Below, in pieces: positions 1 to 12,400 of a stretch of 64,000 nucleotides of DNA (positions are counted from its first letter, which is position 1; each line of letters opens with the position of its first letter). The translations under genes were made by a program, and so were the position numbers. Origin of the DNA: Auanema rhodensis (Eukaryota; Nematoda; Chromadorea; Rhabditida; Rhabditidae); the NCBI GenBank assembly GCA_964057225.1, contig OZ059898.1, positions 6,944,001 through 7,008,000 of the forward strand, given 5' to 3'. The notes under the pieces were generated by a model. It was not told the origin of the DNA, did no database searches, and was given only the letters and a program-made list of their open reading frames with translations.

Positions 1-22
1 TTATTACAAATCATAATTTCAG

Positions 23-850
23 TCCAAAAGAATTATTGCTGCTGGTGGCTGGGTCGAGTTTAATCGAGTAAATGGAAATTTGGCTCTATCTCGAGCTTTG
101 GGTGATTTTTGGTTTAAGAGAAACGAAGCAAAGTCCGCTGAAGAACAGATTGTTACAGGTTGGTACTTATATTATAATTCTTGTTTATTTTTATTGATTA
201 AGCTTATCCTGAAGTCATCAAGGACGAATTATCTGACGAACATGAGTTTATGGTTCTTGCTTGTGATGGTATTTGGGATGTTATGAGCAACCAAGAAGTC
301 GTGGACTTCATTCGTGAACGTTTAGCTGAAAAGCGAGATCCTCAAACAGTATTTTCTGATTTTCTTTACTTTTCTTATAATTTTTTTTGAAGATCTGCGA
401 GGAACTTCTTACTCGTTGTCTAGCTCCAGATTGCCAAATGGGAGGGCTTGGCTGTGATAACATGACTGTAAGTTTTCTAGCGAATTTGAAGATTCCCAGT
501 TATTTTTTTGTATATCTAAATTGGAAATCTTTAGGTTGTCATTGTTGGCTTCCTTCAAGGTGATTCTGCAAATGCTTTAGCAGCGAAATGTGCAAGGCAA
601 GCTGTAATAACTAACCAGGTAACTAACAAAGTAAGTATTGTGTATGTCTTAGTGATTTAATGAATTGCTGTCCGTTAAGGTGATAGGAGAATTTGATGAA
701 AGTGCAGCGGGATCTTGGAATCTAAATGTAGAATCGGAGAAAGAAGAAGGATTCCATACTCCTCAACCATCGCCAAATCCTGATAAGGAATTGGCCAATA
801 CCGAAGAAAATTCAGACAATGATCAACCTCCTAGTGAATTTAGTACATAA
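23..850 (+). CDS. ppm-2: PPM/PP2C-family serine/threonine phosphatase (3' part, 5' end outside window)
   Basis: Metal-dependent protein phosphatase of the PPM1A/B type, which removes phosphate from Ser/Thr. The window starts in an intron; coding exons are 23-158, 203-348, 393-467, 535-630 and 680-850. The translation keeps the C-terminal half of the catalytic domain: [25 protein letters not shown], the metal-binding DGIWDVM motif, and [10 protein letters not shown] with its metal-binding Asp. The N-terminal DGHGG half lies upstream. The tail of about 70 residues is acidic, Ser/Pro-rich and unlike the catalytic core. From memory it matches C. elegans T23F11.1 (ppm-2) closely, including [18 protein letters not shown]. 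All four junctions keep frame with GT-AG introns of about 44-67 nt. A different PPM class (ppm-1.G) lies at 26-28 kb, so the two are family members and not a recent duplicate. Confidence 0.9.
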
Positions 851-1632
851 GGTTTATTTACTTATAAGAATTGTTAAACGTGTTGCTTGTTACAGGCAAT
901 GCGTATTGGAACGGATAATTCGTTCCGCTACAAAGGGAATAATTAACGTGCAAACTTGGGTATTTTGTATATTTCTGCACAATTCTCATATTAACCATAT
1001 TTAGAGTATTGTTTTTATTTACCAGGAATTTATACATTGATTTAAACTGATTTCTATAGTAATCCTGCAGGTCGATATAATCTTACGCATCTTCTAAACC
1101 TGGCTTTATCCAGTGCTTTGATATCGCTATTCACGACTTATTTCTCTGAATCTGCTGTGATATTATTGCTCATTGCACGTTACATCTACATCAGTTGTCC
1201 CTTGAGATCGTATTACCTGTCGATAAGTTTCATTCATTAAATGTTTTTACCTAAACACTTGTAAGCCTTCTTGTGATTTGTTTGTTTTTTATTCATAAAT
1301 TCCTCCAGGAAATGCCTTATCCTTACGCAACAATGGATGTGTAATGATTATAATGCTTCACGATTATTCTATACAGTTTGTCCTGCTACACTTTCCTGTT
1401 ACTTACACCAAAGTAGGTCTAGGGTCTTCTTTTTTCTGTTCCAATTGTTTTATTTTGAAAGAATTGGCAAGTACCTAAGCTTGTACCAATATCGTTAAGT
1501 GCTGATGTAACTGTTTTGTAAATAGATTGTTGAAAGAATAAAAATTTACTTCATATACTGGAAATTAACATGATCTATCAGTTAGTTAGTTAACATAAAA
1601 CGTGCATAAGTTAGGATACAAAAAACTCCTAT
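851..1632. other. Convergent 3' intergenic region
   Basis: Lies between the phosphatase stop (+) and the receptor stop (-). No open frame with recognisable similarity was seen. The first 300 bases are of near-coding composition and probably 3' UTR. Confidence 0.5.
1537..1542 (+). terminator. Candidate poly(A) signal AATAAA
   Basis: AATAAA lies about 690 nt after the stop of the plus-strand phosphatase and just before the 3' end of the convergent receptor gene. It is the clearest plus-strand polyadenylation signal in this gap. A 3' UTR of about 700 nt would be long for a nematode, so an earlier variant signal may be used instead. Confidence 0.35.
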
Positions 1633-4600
1633 CTAGTAAACAAACTTATTACTATAAGTCACCTCGTACCCAGAAAATGGACCAGCAGTAACGGGTGCTT
1701 CCGAGTAGTGAGGATTAGAAAACTGAAACAAATCATACTTACTATACTATAATCACATAACTGAACTTACAGATGTAGATTGGGTGTTAGAACGTGGAGT
1801 TTCGTCAGAAGGGTTTCTATTAGCAGTAGTACTTTCACCATTAGCAGGGACGACATTGTCGTTGAAAAGAGGATTATCAAATTCAACTCTAACACAGTTC
1901 GTGGGCTGAGGAGCACGGGGTGTTCTAAAAACATTCATATGTTAGAATTATTAATATTAATCTCTATACCTTATGCTGTTAATATTAGGTATGTGGTTTC
2001 TAATGTTTTCAACAATTGGAGAAACTTGGAAACTTGGCAATTCAACATTAGACAAATGAGAAGCACCATATTTAGCCAATGATCTAAAAAAGAAAAATTA
2101 CTATAAACATGAAAATTGGTGACAAACTCTATTTTCTCGCGGTGATGGTACAAGAAAAGTGATAGGCAGACAGTTAAGCTGAGTAAAACGAAGAATATCA
2201 CAACTGAGAGCCAAACAGTGGAATCATCATCGGACAAGAGAGCAGCAGTTTCACTTAAATGCTCACAGTGTTCTCCGTCGAATGGTTCTTGACAACTAAA
2301 TTATACAATTTAATTTCAAAGAGCAAAAGAAAAACTCACGAGCAAGTAATTCTGTTAGAAGATATTCCATGTACAGTAGTTTCCTCACAAATACCGCCAT
2401 TGAGACAAGCTTTACCTTGTTCGCACAGTTCTTTCATTACAGCAAAACCAGTGTATGACTAAAAATGATAACTATAAGAAAGTTGGAGAAAGTAAAACTT
2501 GCTTCGTTAGCATTGAAAACGTGAGCTAAAGTAGCATTAGGAGTGCATTGGTTATTATCAGAAATGTATCCTGTAGGACAGACACATCTAGCTTCAAGAT
2601 GATTGTTCTTATTCATAACTCCTACACACATCCAAGGACAATCAATCTTCTTGCAAGGATTATGAGAGCTTGCTGTTTGCTGAAAAGAATAGTTTAACTG
2701 CTTAAAACAAAGACGAAATACCTGATACATGCTGTGATTAAGAGCAATACCATAAGGTAAGCTGTGGAATGAATGCATAACTTTAGCAGATGTGTGGTGA
2801 TAAGTGAGTTCAGCAACTTTCAAGGCCTGGGTTCCCCATTCTGACCAGTAGAGGAATCCGTTGAAAACTAGAAGCTCAGATGGATGAATAACACCATTTG
2901 AAAGAACAATATGTCTAAATTTTAACTATAAAGATACAGAGGTGATATTACCAGTTACCTTTCTAAAGTAGCAACATTAATCTTTTCGATCATCTCCTTT
3001 TGTACATCAGCGAAGTAGAGCTCTCCTCTAATGATATCAATGGTCAAACCAGATGGTAACTCAAGCTTATTATCAATTAGAGTACGAGCTTCAGAACCAT
3101 CCATATTAGCAACACAGATTTTGTAACGTCCGCCATATGAATCAATCCAGAATATAAGCCCTCTTTGGGGATACACCGCAAGACCCATATAACTTTGTTT
3201 CTTAGTAGGATCACTACGATCCGCTGGCAATCCACTTATGATTTGCTTACAGTAAAAACCATCAGGTGTACAAATAGAGATTCCTGGAGTAGGAGAAGGA
3301 TCTAAACAATTGTTAAAATTTGGAAATTGACGACAAAATGTACATTTTTGAGTGAAGAAAATATTTCCAGAGTAGGAATCTACAGCAATTTTGCCAATAC
3401 CGATGATATTTTCTCTGATAATTTTAAGACGTCCATTCACAGAAACAGCCTTAAAAGAAAAAGGAAAGATGAGAATGACCAGGACGACTTACCAAATCAC
3501 CTTCACGAGCAGTACCAGCAATAGTAGTGAAAAGCTCTCCAGTTGAAGCCAAATAGGCGATAGAGCGTGATGTTCCATGAGATCCGATTTGTTGTTGAAC
3601 GGCATATTCTTCGGTGAAGTCGATATTCAGTGGATCATACATTGGCATTCTTCTAATTTCATTTCCGAGAGCAATGAATATTCTGCCTTCATGATGACTA
3701 TCAAGACGACAACTGAATAAATCTCTTCCTAGTGTATATCCAGCAGCACATTTACAATGAAACCTATAAAGTATATAGGTCATGTATTAACTCTTAAACA
3801 GTATTACTTGTTATTAGAATTTTCACAGTAATGTTGGCAATGTCTTCCTTCTTCCAAGCATTCATCAATATCAACACAGGAGGTTCCATCATCAGCCAAT
3901 AAAGTACCGGCAGGACAATAACAACGAGCTCCTATTATTTTTAAATTTCACAAAATAAAAAATATAAATATTCATACCAGTAGCAGAAGTACGACATTTG
4001 TATTCACAACCTAAATCGCGGCATTCGTCACAGGTTTCTCCTTCGTCATCTCCTTCTGGACAATCTCTGGCACCATCGCAAGTACGGTTGTAAGGAATAC
4101 AGAGATCATTTTCTATACAAAAACAAATTATTATATTGAACATTATTAAATGTTATTTACCTCCACCACATTTATATTGATCATGACACAAGATGCGATT
4201 AGTAATGGACTCTTCAATATTACAGTTTTCCTAAAAATTGCTTTTATAAACTTTTATTGACAATAATTTACCTCATCACTCCCATCTTCACAATCTTTAG
4301 CACCATCACAAAGCCAATTGTATGGAACGCATGATAAACCATCATGACAGCTCATTGTATTACTAGCACAAAGAATTCTTTGAGTGCTCATAGTACAGTT
4401 AACTTCATCATCTCCATATGGGCAATCCTACAAAAATATTTAAATTATATTATATATTATCTTAATTATACCTTATCACCGTCACATATAGCCCCTGGAG
4501 CAATGCATGGTCCATTTCCTCTGCAACGATATCTTGGTGCCTTGCATTCATTGAATAATTTGCCGTTTGGAGCAAATCCAAAAGTAGTTTGATGAGAATG

Positions 4601-5085
4601 GCTTAGCTCAATATCAGCTTCATGACTGAAAAAAACAAAAACATAATTCAAATGAACAAGCTTATTACCTAGACAAATCTTCAGGACAATACATCTCATC
4701 AGATCCATCGGTACAGTCAATACTTCCATCACATTTGAATACAGCATCGACACATTCTCCACTCATACAGACCATCATTCCTACACCACATTCATGCTTT
4801 CTCTTGCTACATTTCATTTCATCCTAAATCAATTATAAAGAAACATCTTAGTAGCTTTAACTTACAATGCCATTTTCACAATCTGGAACATTATCACAAA
4901 TCCAATGAGCTGGTATACATCTAGTTGCACCGATTTGACAATTGAACTCAGTGGTACTATTACAAGTTGGTGCAGCAGATAAACTTGGAATCTATCATAT
5001 TGGATTTAAGTATAATATTTTTTGAAATATTACTTACTAGAACAGCTATTAAAGCGACCAATAAAGTGGCGGTGGCCGTCCGCAT
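1633..5085 (-). CDS. rme-2: LDL-receptor family endocytic receptor, vitellogenin receptor (RME-2) type
   Basis: Type I membrane receptor expected to take up yolk lipoprotein into oocytes. It starts at ATG 5085-5083 with a signal peptide ([16 protein letters not shown]). Five LDL-receptor class A repeats follow, each ending in a CDG...DCxxGxDE-type calcium site. Next come two EGF-like modules ([16 protein letters not shown]), a YWTD-type beta-propeller ([27 protein letters not shown]), two more EGF modules and one transmembrane helix ([17 protein letters not shown]). The cytoplasmic tail carries two endocytosis motifs of FxNPx(F/Y) form, FDNPLF and FSNPHY. FSNPHY is in a last exon too short to show as a long ORF, joined in phase after ...QSTS. 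Roughly 900 residues in many exons with short introns. The architecture (five class A repeats, one propeller) fits C. elegans RME-2; another small LRP-like receptor is the alternative. Divergently arranged with the myosin gene. Confidence 0.85.
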
Positions 5086-6438
5086 GGTGAAAGTTAATAC
5101 TGGTTAGAACGTTAATTGAACTAGTGATTAGTCTGAGATTATTATCTTTTAAATACAAAATAGATCAAAATAATAACCCGCGATTTGTATGAATTTGACT
5201 CAAAGTACATATTTCCTAAATATTAACCTAATTTATTTGTTAAGAATGTATGCAATCAATATTTATTGCCATACTACAAAGCATGTTATTGCTGCTCAAA
5301 ATATTTCTCTAATTTAATTTGTTTTGTATTCTAATTATGTTATAAATTTCAATTAAATGTGTAATTTTTCGTGTTATCTTGTATTCGTCATATTTCTTCT
5401 TTTCAAAAATCTTCTTTGCTGACACGAAGAACCACATGCAACAAGCAAGGCAGAGGGAAAAGAGTGCCAGAACACACAGATTTCGAGTGCATAAGTAAAG
5501 AAGAGCCGCCCCCGTACATTGGCGGAACACAGAAATAAGTTGTATTCACATACGAATAAGGAGGAAGATATACAGTTATTGCTGTGTAACTCTTGATGTG
5601 AAGCTAGTTTAAATAGTCTTGTTGTTTCCACCTCTGCCATCAATGGATATGTAAATGAATTCTTGTACGGTTCACCATTTTCAAAGTTTTCACCCAATGA
5701 GATAAGTGGCATGCTTATTCCACTTGTGAAGCAAGATTACAATTGTCCTTTCTCTAGTTGTCCTTTGCTATTGGCTATGAATTGTTATAGACGTATCTCA
5801 TATGTTTATAACTGTCATCAGCACTTAGCAAGCTTAACTACTTTCAGTTGAGACAATACACGAAGAGAATAGCTAAAGCAAATGGCATCTTCGTGCAGGA
5901 AGTATTTATATAAAATATGTTCATGGCAGCGACATGAGATCAGCAAATAGGATTGACACTGAAAAATACTGTGGGGGATAGAGATTGAAGACAAGCCCGT
6001 AAAGAATAGGACATCTGACAGGAGATTCTCTGCGATAGGTAGACGGCTTTCCTAGTGTGTGTGCTCTAAGAAACATGTAGCTAGAGCAGAAACTAGATAT
6101 AATACCCTAGAGAGAGAGACACAAGAATGAAATAGTCGAATCTTTGGAGCTACATACTATGCCTAGGCCTCGCGACTGTATTCACTTATCTTAGTACGTA
6201 TAGTATACGATTCTCTAGATCTTAAAGAGAAACAGAGAAAAAGGGAAATTCAGAAGAGGGTAGAAGAGATAAAGAAGATTTCATCCCCCCTCCAGTTTGA
6301 CATACGCGCATACACACGACGTTTATATTGAATTCGTTGAGATTCATCTGACCACTTTCTGTACAGGAGTTGAGACTGTATTCCACGATAGGAAAGTGGA
6401 ATTCATAACACATTCTGTGCTTAAGCTGATTGAGCAAC
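5086..6438. promoter_or_regulatory. Divergent intergenic region between receptor (-) and myosin (+)
   Basis: About 1.35 kb separates the two start codons, so both promoters should lie here. The half nearest the myosin (about 5.85-6.44 kb) is less AT-rich than the other spacers and holds a GA tract near 6110, similar to GA tracts in the long myosin intron. The 5374-5850 part has overlapping open frames on both strands (up to 112 codons, -), without recognisable similarity or a convincing gene structure. Confidence 0.45.
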
Positions 6439-9400
6439 ATGGTCACACTTGATGATATGCTTGATCCTGGATGGCCATTTCTCAGACAATCGCCTGATGA
6501 AGCTTTGAAGGTATGAATTCCTATATTCTTTATTCTATTCATTCAAGACATTAATACAATTTTAGGAAATCAAATATATAAAATTTTTATTTTTACTAAT
6601 TTATATTAAAATATTGTTTATCATTAATTGAATGTCTTATATAAACTTTAAAATTAATTTTCAAACTTTATATTATATATTATATTAAAAAAAAATAATA
6701 TTACTTAACATAGTTAACATTTTGTGTCAATATTTTGTAGATTATTGGTCTTTGACACATTGGAAAATTGCCAAATGTTTAACTAATCTTCACTTCTCGA
6801 AACATTCCAAACTTTTTTTCTTTCATTTACTTCTTACTTTTGTAAATATATATATATACATATATATGATTATAAAAAGAAATTAATATGTAAAATTAAC
6901 GTTTTAAAGGAACAAGCAGCTCGTAAATATGATAACAAATCTCATACATGGGTACCTGATCCTACAGAAGGTTTTGTGGTTGCATCCATATCTGTACAAG
7001 AAGGTACCAACCTAACATTAACAATGCCTGATGGTTCACAGGTAATTTATTAGTTTTAATTAATACATATTATAATATATTTTTAAGAAAAAAGTACAAA
7101 AAGATGATTGTCAAGAGATTAACCCAGCTAAATTTGAAAAAACAGAGGATATGTCTAACTTAACTTTTTTGAATGAAGCTTCAGTCTTACATAATCTACG
7201 TCAACGCTACTATTCTATGATGATTTATGTAAATAATATTTATTTATTTATTATTAATATTCAAATATTAATTTATATTTAGACATATTCTGGACTTTTT
7301 TGTGTATTTATCAATCCTTATAAGATGTTGCCTATCTATACGGATTCTGTTGCTAACATGTATGTAGGAAAACGTAGATCGGAGATGCCACCACATTTGT
7401 TTGCTGTATCGGATGAAGCATATAGAAACATGATTCATGGTAACAGTTTATGTTACAAGATTGACAATATCTATTTGAGTTATTTAAGATCAGGAGAATC
7501 AATCTATGCTTATTACTGGTGAATCAGGTGCTGGAAAAACAGAGAACACGAAAAAAGTTATTGCTTATTTCGCTCGCATTGGAGGATCTAATAAAGCTGT
7601 TAATGCTGATGGGAAGAAATCTGTACGATTCAAAGATCTTGGAGTATGCACATTCACCTCTTTTCCCTTATTTCAGATACCTTTCTTAAGTTTTTAAACA
7701 TTTTATTGAACCAAGAAACATGTTCTACATTTACCAGTTTATTCAATCCTTTCACCACATTTCTCTCGAACTCTTATTTACTTCTCACAAGGTTTACAAC
7801 TCCTTTGCTCTATAATCTTCTTCACATAGATCATTGGAAATATTTGTTTCTTTCAATAATATCCAATTAGATATTGAGTCGAGAAAGCTTCATATGGTAT
7901 TATACGATTTATTCTCATCATTGCATTCTCAATCTCTCAGTCGTGCTCAAGCCAAGCTCGAATGCTGACGAACCAGCGCTAATGGTGATATGAATTGAGA
8001 AGAAAGGCAGATTTACGAAGTCATGCGCTACATCTTCGAAGATTTTTGACATCCCTCCCTCCTGTTAGAGAGAGAGAGAAAGAGAGAGCAAATAGATAAC
8101 GAAAGTCAACATTCACTGACATTCCTGTTCGTGTGCGCCATAGGGAGCGCATGCTACTACAGAAAAAGCCGTCCTCTCGTTGTCTCTTATAGCTCTGTCA
8201 CATTTTATCTGTTTTGTCTTTTCTTGTTCGAGCGAATAGAGCACTGAAGAAGGGATTTAGGATATTTGTTTGTCTGTAAATGGCTGAAAATCGAAGGATA
8301 TAGTTAAAATAAGAAAAGAAAAAGAAGAAAGAGAGAGATAGAGAGATACATGTATACATAACATTCTCATTAAAAAGCATGATAAAATAAAAACAAATAA
8401 ACAATAATATTTTTACCATATTACAATATTTATAAACAACATATTAAATATATAATTTATATAATTATTATTATTTAGGAAAGTTCTCTTGAAGATCAAA
8501 TAGTTCAAGCAAATCCAGCTATTGAAGCATTTGGTAATGGTGCTACAACAAGGTCTACATACATATTATATTAATTTCATATAATATATTAAATATTTTT
8601 AGAAATTATAATTCTTCACGATATGGAAAATTTATTCGGATTCATTTTGATAAAAAAGGAAAATTAGTTGGAGGAGATATTGAGCATTGTATAAAAATAT
8701 TTCTAATAATATTCTTTCACCACTTCTTTTAAGATTTATTGGAAAAATCTCGTGTTATTAAACAAGCTCCAGGAGAACGCTCATATCATATCTTTTATCA
8801 AATTATGACACAAAAAAAATTAAGAGGTTTTTTTTTAAAAATTAAATTAATATTTAAAATATATTTAGAACGGTATCAACTAGTTGAGGATATTCGTAAA
8901 TATGATTCAATTTCTCAAGCTGAAATTACTGTTCCTGGTATGGATGATAAGGAAGAATTCAGAATCACTGATGTATTATTGTGTTTTGAGATAGAAATAA
9001 TAATAGTTGAAACATTCAGAATGCTTTTGATGTTATGGGCTTCTCGGATCGCGAGAAGGATGATTTATATAAGGCTTGTGCAGCTATTTTGCATTTAATG
9101 TGCTTCAAGTTTAAACAAAAGCCCAGAGAAGAACAAGCAGAAGTTGGTGATATGGAAGGTTTGAAAACTTATTGTTTAAAGAAATTAAAGAAACAAACAA
9201 ATTTGAAGCGCCTACACGCTCATGTCGTTTGTTTGGCATTGATCCAGATGCTTTTATCACGGCACTTACAAGACCTCGTATTAAAGTTGGCTCAGAATGG
9301 GTAAACAAAGGTCAAAACTTGCAACAGGTAATATGAAAATTATAAAAACATAAGAAAGATTTTGAATACAGGTTGATTGGGCTGTTGGAGCTTTATCAAA

Positions 9401-12400
9401 AGCCATTTATGCAAGAATGTTCACTTGGTTAATCAAGCGAGTCAATCGGACGTTACAAGCAAACCTGGAAGACTCAGAACATTACATCGGTGTGTTGGAT
9501 ATTGCCGGTTTTGAAATTTTTGATGTAAATTCTTCAAATTCTTTAGTTGGAAGTAAAAAAAACTTTGGTTTTCAGAGAAATTCATTTGAACAACTCTGGA
9601 TCAACTTCGTCAATGAAAAGCTACAACAGTTTTTCAATCATCATATGTTTGTTTTGGAACAAGAAGAATATGAACGTGAAAACATTGAATGGACTTTTAT
9701 AGATTTTGGTCTTGATTTACAATCTTGTATTGAATTAATAGAAAAAGTAATTATAACTATATAATTATAATTTTATATAATTATTTAAGCCACTTGGAAT
9801 AGTATCAATGCTTGATGAAGAATGTATTGTACCTAAAGCTTCTGATCTAACATATGTTGATAAACTTTTGAATCAACATTTAGGAAAACATCCAAACTTT
9901 CAAAAGGTATTTTGATTATTAATATTTATAAAATTATTATAAAAATTTAATTTTAGCCTAAGCCACCTAAAGGAACTCAGGCAGAAGCTCATTTCGCCAT
10001 TGTTCACTATGCTGGAACTGTTCGATATAATGCTGATCAATGGCTGGACAAGAATAAGGTTTAAATGGTTTTTAAAGACTTGATTTCATGAAATAGGATT
10101 TAGGATCCAATGAATGATTCTGCTGTAGCTGTCTTGAAAACAAGTGACAAAAATGGTTTGATATTCAAGATATGGGAAGATTATTTAACTGATGTTGACA
10201 GAGAAGAAATAGCTGGAAGAGGTAACTATAACTGAAATTAAGAATTTTATAATAAACTTTGCGAATAATGTAGGAAAATCTGCTCAAGTTGTTAAGAAAA
10301 AAGGTAAATCTGCATCATTCTTAACGGTTTCTACAATGTATCGTGAATCTCTTTCAAGTCTTATGAATATGCTTCATTCAACTCATCCACACTTTATAAG
10401 GTTTTTCATGATTTTTTGTTTTTCTGAAGAAAATATACAAAATCTTTAGATGCATCATTCCTAATGAGAAAAAGAAGAGTGGCCTCGTAGATGCTCCACT
10501 CGTTCTCAATCAGGTACTTCAAATAATATCGTTAATCTTCATTTATTTACATTTTTCTTTTCATAACTATTATCTAAAATAATTTTATTTAGCTTACTTG
10601 TAATGGTGTGTTGGAAGGTATACGAATTTGTCGAAAAGGATTCCCTAATCGACTTATGTATGCTGAATTCCGTTATCGTTATGCTATTCTGGCTGCAGAT
10701 CAAGCAGCTATATCTGATCCTGCTGAGGTTTAAAGAGATGTGATAGAATGTGTTTTAACAAGTTAAAATACTAGGCGTCGAAAAAAATGTTGGAAAGAAT
10801 GAGAACAGAAAATAAGATCAACGTAGATTCATTCAAAACTGGTAATACTAAGGTATTTTTAATTATTTAATCATACTCATTATCAAGTTCAAATATTTTT
10901 TAAGGTCTTCTTCCGTGCTGGTATGCTAGCTAAGATGGAAGAACTGAGAGATGAAGCTTTGAGCAAGTTCATTGTTAAGTTCCAAAGCGCTGTTCGATTC
11001 TATTTGGCTCAAGTTCGTTTTTTTTTTCTTCATAAAACATATTCTAATAACTATACTACTACAAAATAATCTCTTTTGTTAAACTTATCTTGTCAAGCTC
11101 ATATTTTTTTAAGTTTCCCGAGATTCTCGTTGATTTTCTGTCTTTCTGTTTGCATGCCCCTGCTTCCCTCTTCAGCTGCGCTTAACCGTCTTCTCTTCTC
11201 GCATTTTGTCATATATCGATCATTTATCTCAAATAATAACATTTTTAGCTTGACCCTGTATAAGCTTAAATCTTTGTATATGTCCTTTTCTAACTTATTT
11301 TCCATATTTTCTTAATTACTCAGCTAATTTAATTATTTCAGTGCGGCTATAAGAGACGTTTAGATCAAGAAGATTCATACTCTATTATTCAAGAAAACGT
11401 AAGACAGTGGACAAGATTACGGTCAGTTTAAATATTCTTCTTCAATTATTCTTTTTACTTTTTATTTATTTATTTATTGTTTTTTTTTGTAGTGCTTGGC
11501 ATTGGTATCGTCTCTATAGTCGGCTGAAGCCTATGCTCAAAGGAATGCGGTCGAACGCAGAAGTTGAAGCTCTAGAGCGGAAGGTGAAGGTAAAACACAG
11601 TTCATTATGCTACATGTCGTCTTCATTTTAATTTGTTTAGGACTTGGAAGAAGCAAACCAAAAGGAAGAAGAACTGAAAAAGAAGTTTTCCGACGAACTT
11701 CGCGTTAAGATTGAAGAATATGAGGAACTTAAAGCATCTCTGGAACGTGAACGTATGCTCATGACACGCAGAAATTGTGAGATAGAAGTATGTTTCTATT
11801 ATAATATTATGATATATAATATAATTTTTATTTAGGAATTAAACAAAGCTGTTAAAGAAGAAGGAGAAAAAGCAGAAGACAATGCTCGTAAAGCAAAAGA
11901 AATGGAACGAGATTATGCAAGGGAACGAAAAGAAGCTGAAGAAAGGGTATGATTGTTTGGTGGAAATTGATATATTACCAAACTTTTCTTTATGCCATGT
12001 TTAAATCATTGATCGGAGATTGGTTTTTTTTATCTTCAATTCTTTCATCTATTTGTTGTGCCACTTTCAGCGGGGATGGGAATGATTAAACAGAGAATGT
12101 GAGAAAGATATTAATGTGGGGGTGTATTATAATGGATGCTTCATACACAATATTCAACTTTTTATCCTTTAATTTACCTAAAATTTGAAAGATTTATAGT
12201 CTATAATCTTCAGGAACGTCGTTTGCTCATGGAAAAAGAAGCAGATGAATCTAAGACCAGAGTCATTGTAGAGAAGCTAAACTCCGATTTGAAAGCATTA
12301 CAGAATGATCATGAGCGCATGATTTTTGCTCGAAAAAATCAAGTATTTCAATAAAATTAAGAAAAATAAATGAAAACAAATTGTTGTAGGAGCATGCTAA

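Noticed and set aside
9147-9190. A 22-32 nt ultra-short myosin intron
   Set aside because: An alternative donor at 9147 gives a normal 44-nt intron with the frame kept ([14 protein letters not shown]).
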